Shown here: one piece after another, positions 5,982-7,344 of the stretch
Layout of the letters: each line of letters opens with the position of its first letter
Position numbering within the stretch: the first letter of the stretch is position 1
Assembly (NCBI GenBank): GCA_017448375.1
Contig: JAFSLR010000368.1
Location: 1 to 7,344 of the forward strand
Origin: Synergistaceae bacterium
GTDB taxonomy: Bacteria > Synergistota > Synergistia > Synergistales > Aminobacteriaceae
DNA: 7,344 bases
Reading direction: 5' to 3'
Program-made: the position numbers and the translations under genes
Notes under the pieces: model-generated
The model's database searches: none
Told to the model about the DNA's origin: nothing
Seen by the model: only the letters and a program-made list of their open reading frames with translations

Positions 5982-6794
5982 ATGCAGTTACAGCTCGCTA
6001 CTACCCGCATACTTAACGGTAACGAGTTAGCTTGCTACGTTGAGGACAAGCCAGAGAATGAATTTGACTTCTGGGCTACCCGCGAACAGATCGGACAGTT
6101 CTTAGGGTACAAAAACCCGAGAATCGCAATCGGATTTATTCACAAGCGCAATGCCGAACGTCTCGACAAATTTTCAACCGTAATCAAAATGAATACAGTT
6201 GAAGGAAACCGCACTGTATCAAGAGAAATGACGGTTTACTGCTTCAAGGGCATTCTCGAAATTTGCAGGTTCTCAAATCAGCCCGTCGCAAACAGAGTTA
6301 TTGACATTATGTGGGATGTCGCCGACGAGATAAGGCGCAAGGGCTACTACATGTCCCCTAAAGCCGCCGTTTGTCTCGCTAATGCCATTCAGGAAAGAGA
6401 ACAGTTGCGCTCCGAAAATGTCGCTCTCAAAAAGTACATTCAGGATAATTCTTCCTTCACCCTGCTCGGACAGGCCATTACTCCCATTAAAGGCACTCTG
6501 TCTTTCGGCGAAGGCGCGAAAATCCTCTCTCAGAACGGCATCAAAACTGGCCAGAACAGACTCATCAAGTTAGGCAGAGAGGTACGTGTTCTTGCAAGGC
6601 GCAAAGGAAGACAGTACAACCAGCCCACTCAATGGGCTATCGATAAAGGACTCTGCGTTATGGTCGTCAATGTCGGTTCAAAAGGCACTCCTTACCTCAC
6701 TATGAAAGGTATGCAGTTCTTCGCCGACATCCTCGCTAAAGAACAGTTACCGTTAATCGCCCTCATTGAACGGGGTGATGCCATGCATGAGTGA
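5982..6794 (+). CDS. Phage antirepressor, Bro-N plus KilAC/ANT domains
   Basis: 270 residues from ATG 5982, with AGAAGG 8 nt upstream. Residues about 10-120 resemble the Bro-N domain: the FDFWATREQIGQFLGY core (28-43), IGFIHKRNAERLDKFS, then VYCFKGILEICRFSNQP (85-101) and a helix ending DEIRRKGYYM. Residues about 132-155 form a short coiled linker. Residues about 158-253 match the KilAC/ANT antirepressor C-terminus: FTLLGQAITPIKGTLSFGEG, NRLIKLGREVRVL, NQPTQWAIDKG and YLTMKGMQFFADIL. Proteins of this type are known in temperate phages as antirepressors or early DNA-binding regulators. It sits between the small membrane protein and the Cro-like gene, whose start overlaps its stop. Because the repressor here lacks a peptidase domain, this protein is the best candidate for switching the prophage to lytic growth; that is inference. 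Confidence 0.87.
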   Translation: MQLQLATTRILNGNELACYVEDKPENEFDFWATREQIGQFLGYKNPRIAIGFIHKRNAERLDKFSTVIKMNTVEGNRTVSREMTVYCFKGILEICRFSNQPVANRVIDIMWDVADEIRRKGYYMSPKAAVCLANAIQEREQLRSENVALKKYIQDNSSFTLLGQAITPIKGTLSFGEGAKILSQNGIKTGQNRLIKLGREVRVLARRKGRQYNQPTQWAIDKGLCVMVVNVGSKGTPYLTMKGMQFFADILAKEQLPLIALIERGDAMHE

Positions 6795-7260
6795 GACTAT
6801 CGGCGAAAGACTGCGAAGACTTAGGAAAAAATCTGGTCTCACTCAGCCTGAACTAGCAGATTTAGTTGGCGTGCATGAAACAACTATTAGACGTTGGGAA
6901 AATGAAGGAGACAACCCCTCAATAGTATACGTTTCAAAACTCGCTAAGGCTCTCGGCGTTAGTGAGGCCGATTTGCTCAATGACTCTCCTGACATTTCGG
7001 GGAAGTGGCTTTTATCCATTACCGTTAGGCAGGAACTTAAAGAGGAGGTGATCGACTTGAGCAAACCTATTCCTGAAATCAGCACCATCATTACTGCTAA
7101 TACGGGCGCGTATATCGCTTTGGGCGGTAGCTATGAACACTTCCTCGATGACACGCTCTTCAAGGGCTTGATTGCTCAGCTCAAGAAAATGCGCGACGGC
7201 GTTATTCAGCAGGGCAAAGCTAACGGTGCTATCCCTGATGACTCTAAGAAAAGGAGGTGA
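6787..7260 (+). CDS. Cro-like XRE-family regulator with C-terminal extension
   Basis: 157 residues from ATG 6787. GGGGTGAT (6772-6779) lies 7 nt upstream and the start overlaps the antirepressor stop by 8 nt, so translation is probably coupled. The longer reading from TTG 6766 has no ribosome binding site. Residues about 5-63 are a helix-turn-helix domain: RLRRLRKKSGLTQPELAD, the recognition segment VGVHETTIRRWE (27-38, identical to the CI-like repressor) and KLAKALGVSEADLL. Residues about 70-157 form an extension of unknown role with IITANTGAYIALGGSYEHFLDD and an amphipathic LFKGLIAQLKKMRDGVI helix. A strong internal ribosome binding site and in-frame TTG (7057) could produce this extension alone as a 67-residue protein. 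By place and binding helix it is likely the Cro-type antagonist of the repressor. Confidence 0.83.
   Translation: MSETIGERLRRLRKKSGLTQPELADLVGVHETTIRRWENEGDNPSIVYVSKLAKALGVSEADLLNDSPDISGKWLLSITVRQELKEEVIDLSKPIPEISTIITANTGAYIALGGSYEHFLDDTLFKGLIAQLKKMRDGVIQQGKANGAIPDDSKKRR
7044..7059 (+). promoter_or_regulatory. Internal ribosome binding site and in-frame TTG
   Basis: GGAGGTGATC (7044-7053) and TTG 7057 lie inside the Cro-like gene. The spacing is the same as at 5642-5657: 8 nt from GGAGG to TTG. The TTG is in frame (codon 91), so it would give a separate C-terminal product that starts MSKPIPEIS. Confidence 0.5.
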
Positions 7261-7265
7261 GACGC

Positions 7266-7344
7266 TTGGCCATAACCGATGAGCTTCGCTCCAATGTCAT
7301 AAAGGCTTTGAAGGTTTATCTTGCTCATATCAAAAAACACAAAA
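7266..7344 (+). CDS. Hypothetical early protein, 3'-truncated by the window
   Basis: TTG 7266 follows GGAGG (7253-7257) at 8 nt, the same arrangement as the two other strong TTG sites in this window. The frame stays open for 26 codons to the window end, giving MAITDELRSNVIKALKVYL and then a lysine-rich stretch. Its ribosome binding site contains the stop of the Cro-like gene (TGA 7258-7260), so translation is probably coupled. Too little is seen to name a product. Confidence 0.65.
   Translation, partial: MAITDELRSNVIKALKVYLAHIKKHK

Overview
The window reads as part of a temperate tailed phage or integrated prophage. The late virion genes end on the left, and the lysogeny/early control region lies on the right. 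The host cannot be fixed from sequence. It is a bacterium relying on strong AGGAGGTGA-type ribosome binding sites, often with TTG starts. A Synergistota-like or other anaerobe host is only a guess. No integrase, attachment site, tRNA or CRISPR array is visible.

Left part (1-3020, + strand): the 3' part of one very large open reading frame that enters from outside the window. It is probably a large internal virion/ejection-type protein of the 'large polyvalent protein' kind. It ends in a strong hairpin terminator.

Middle part (3054-5333, - strand): a lysogeny cluster made of two related copies of one unit. The right copy has a small XRE repressor (4971-5333), a secreted/membrane coiled-coil protein (4497-4952) and a CCCCCGG hairpin. 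The left copy has the truncated C-terminal half of a related repressor (4198-4455), an Abi-alpha (DUF4393)-like protein (3509-4180), a paralogous membrane coiled-coil protein (3054-3491) and a near-identical hairpin. These genes lie where a lysogen would express them, so they are candidates for superinfection exclusion or phage defence; that role is inference.

Control region (5334-5654): a divergent promoter region. A consensus sigma70 promoter (TTGACA-16-TATAAT) fires right and a weaker one fires left into the repressor. Four 18-bp direct repeats with a TCGGTT core sit on or next to these promoters and look like repressor operators.

Right part (5655-7344, + strand): an early operon with a 59-residue membrane protein, a Bro-N/KilAC antirepressor, a Cro-like XRE protein whose start overlaps the antirepressor stop, and the start of another gene. 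The Cro-like protein has the same 12-residue recognition segment as the repressor, so both probably bind the same operators. The repressor has no self-cleaving peptidase domain, which makes the antirepressor the likely induction route.
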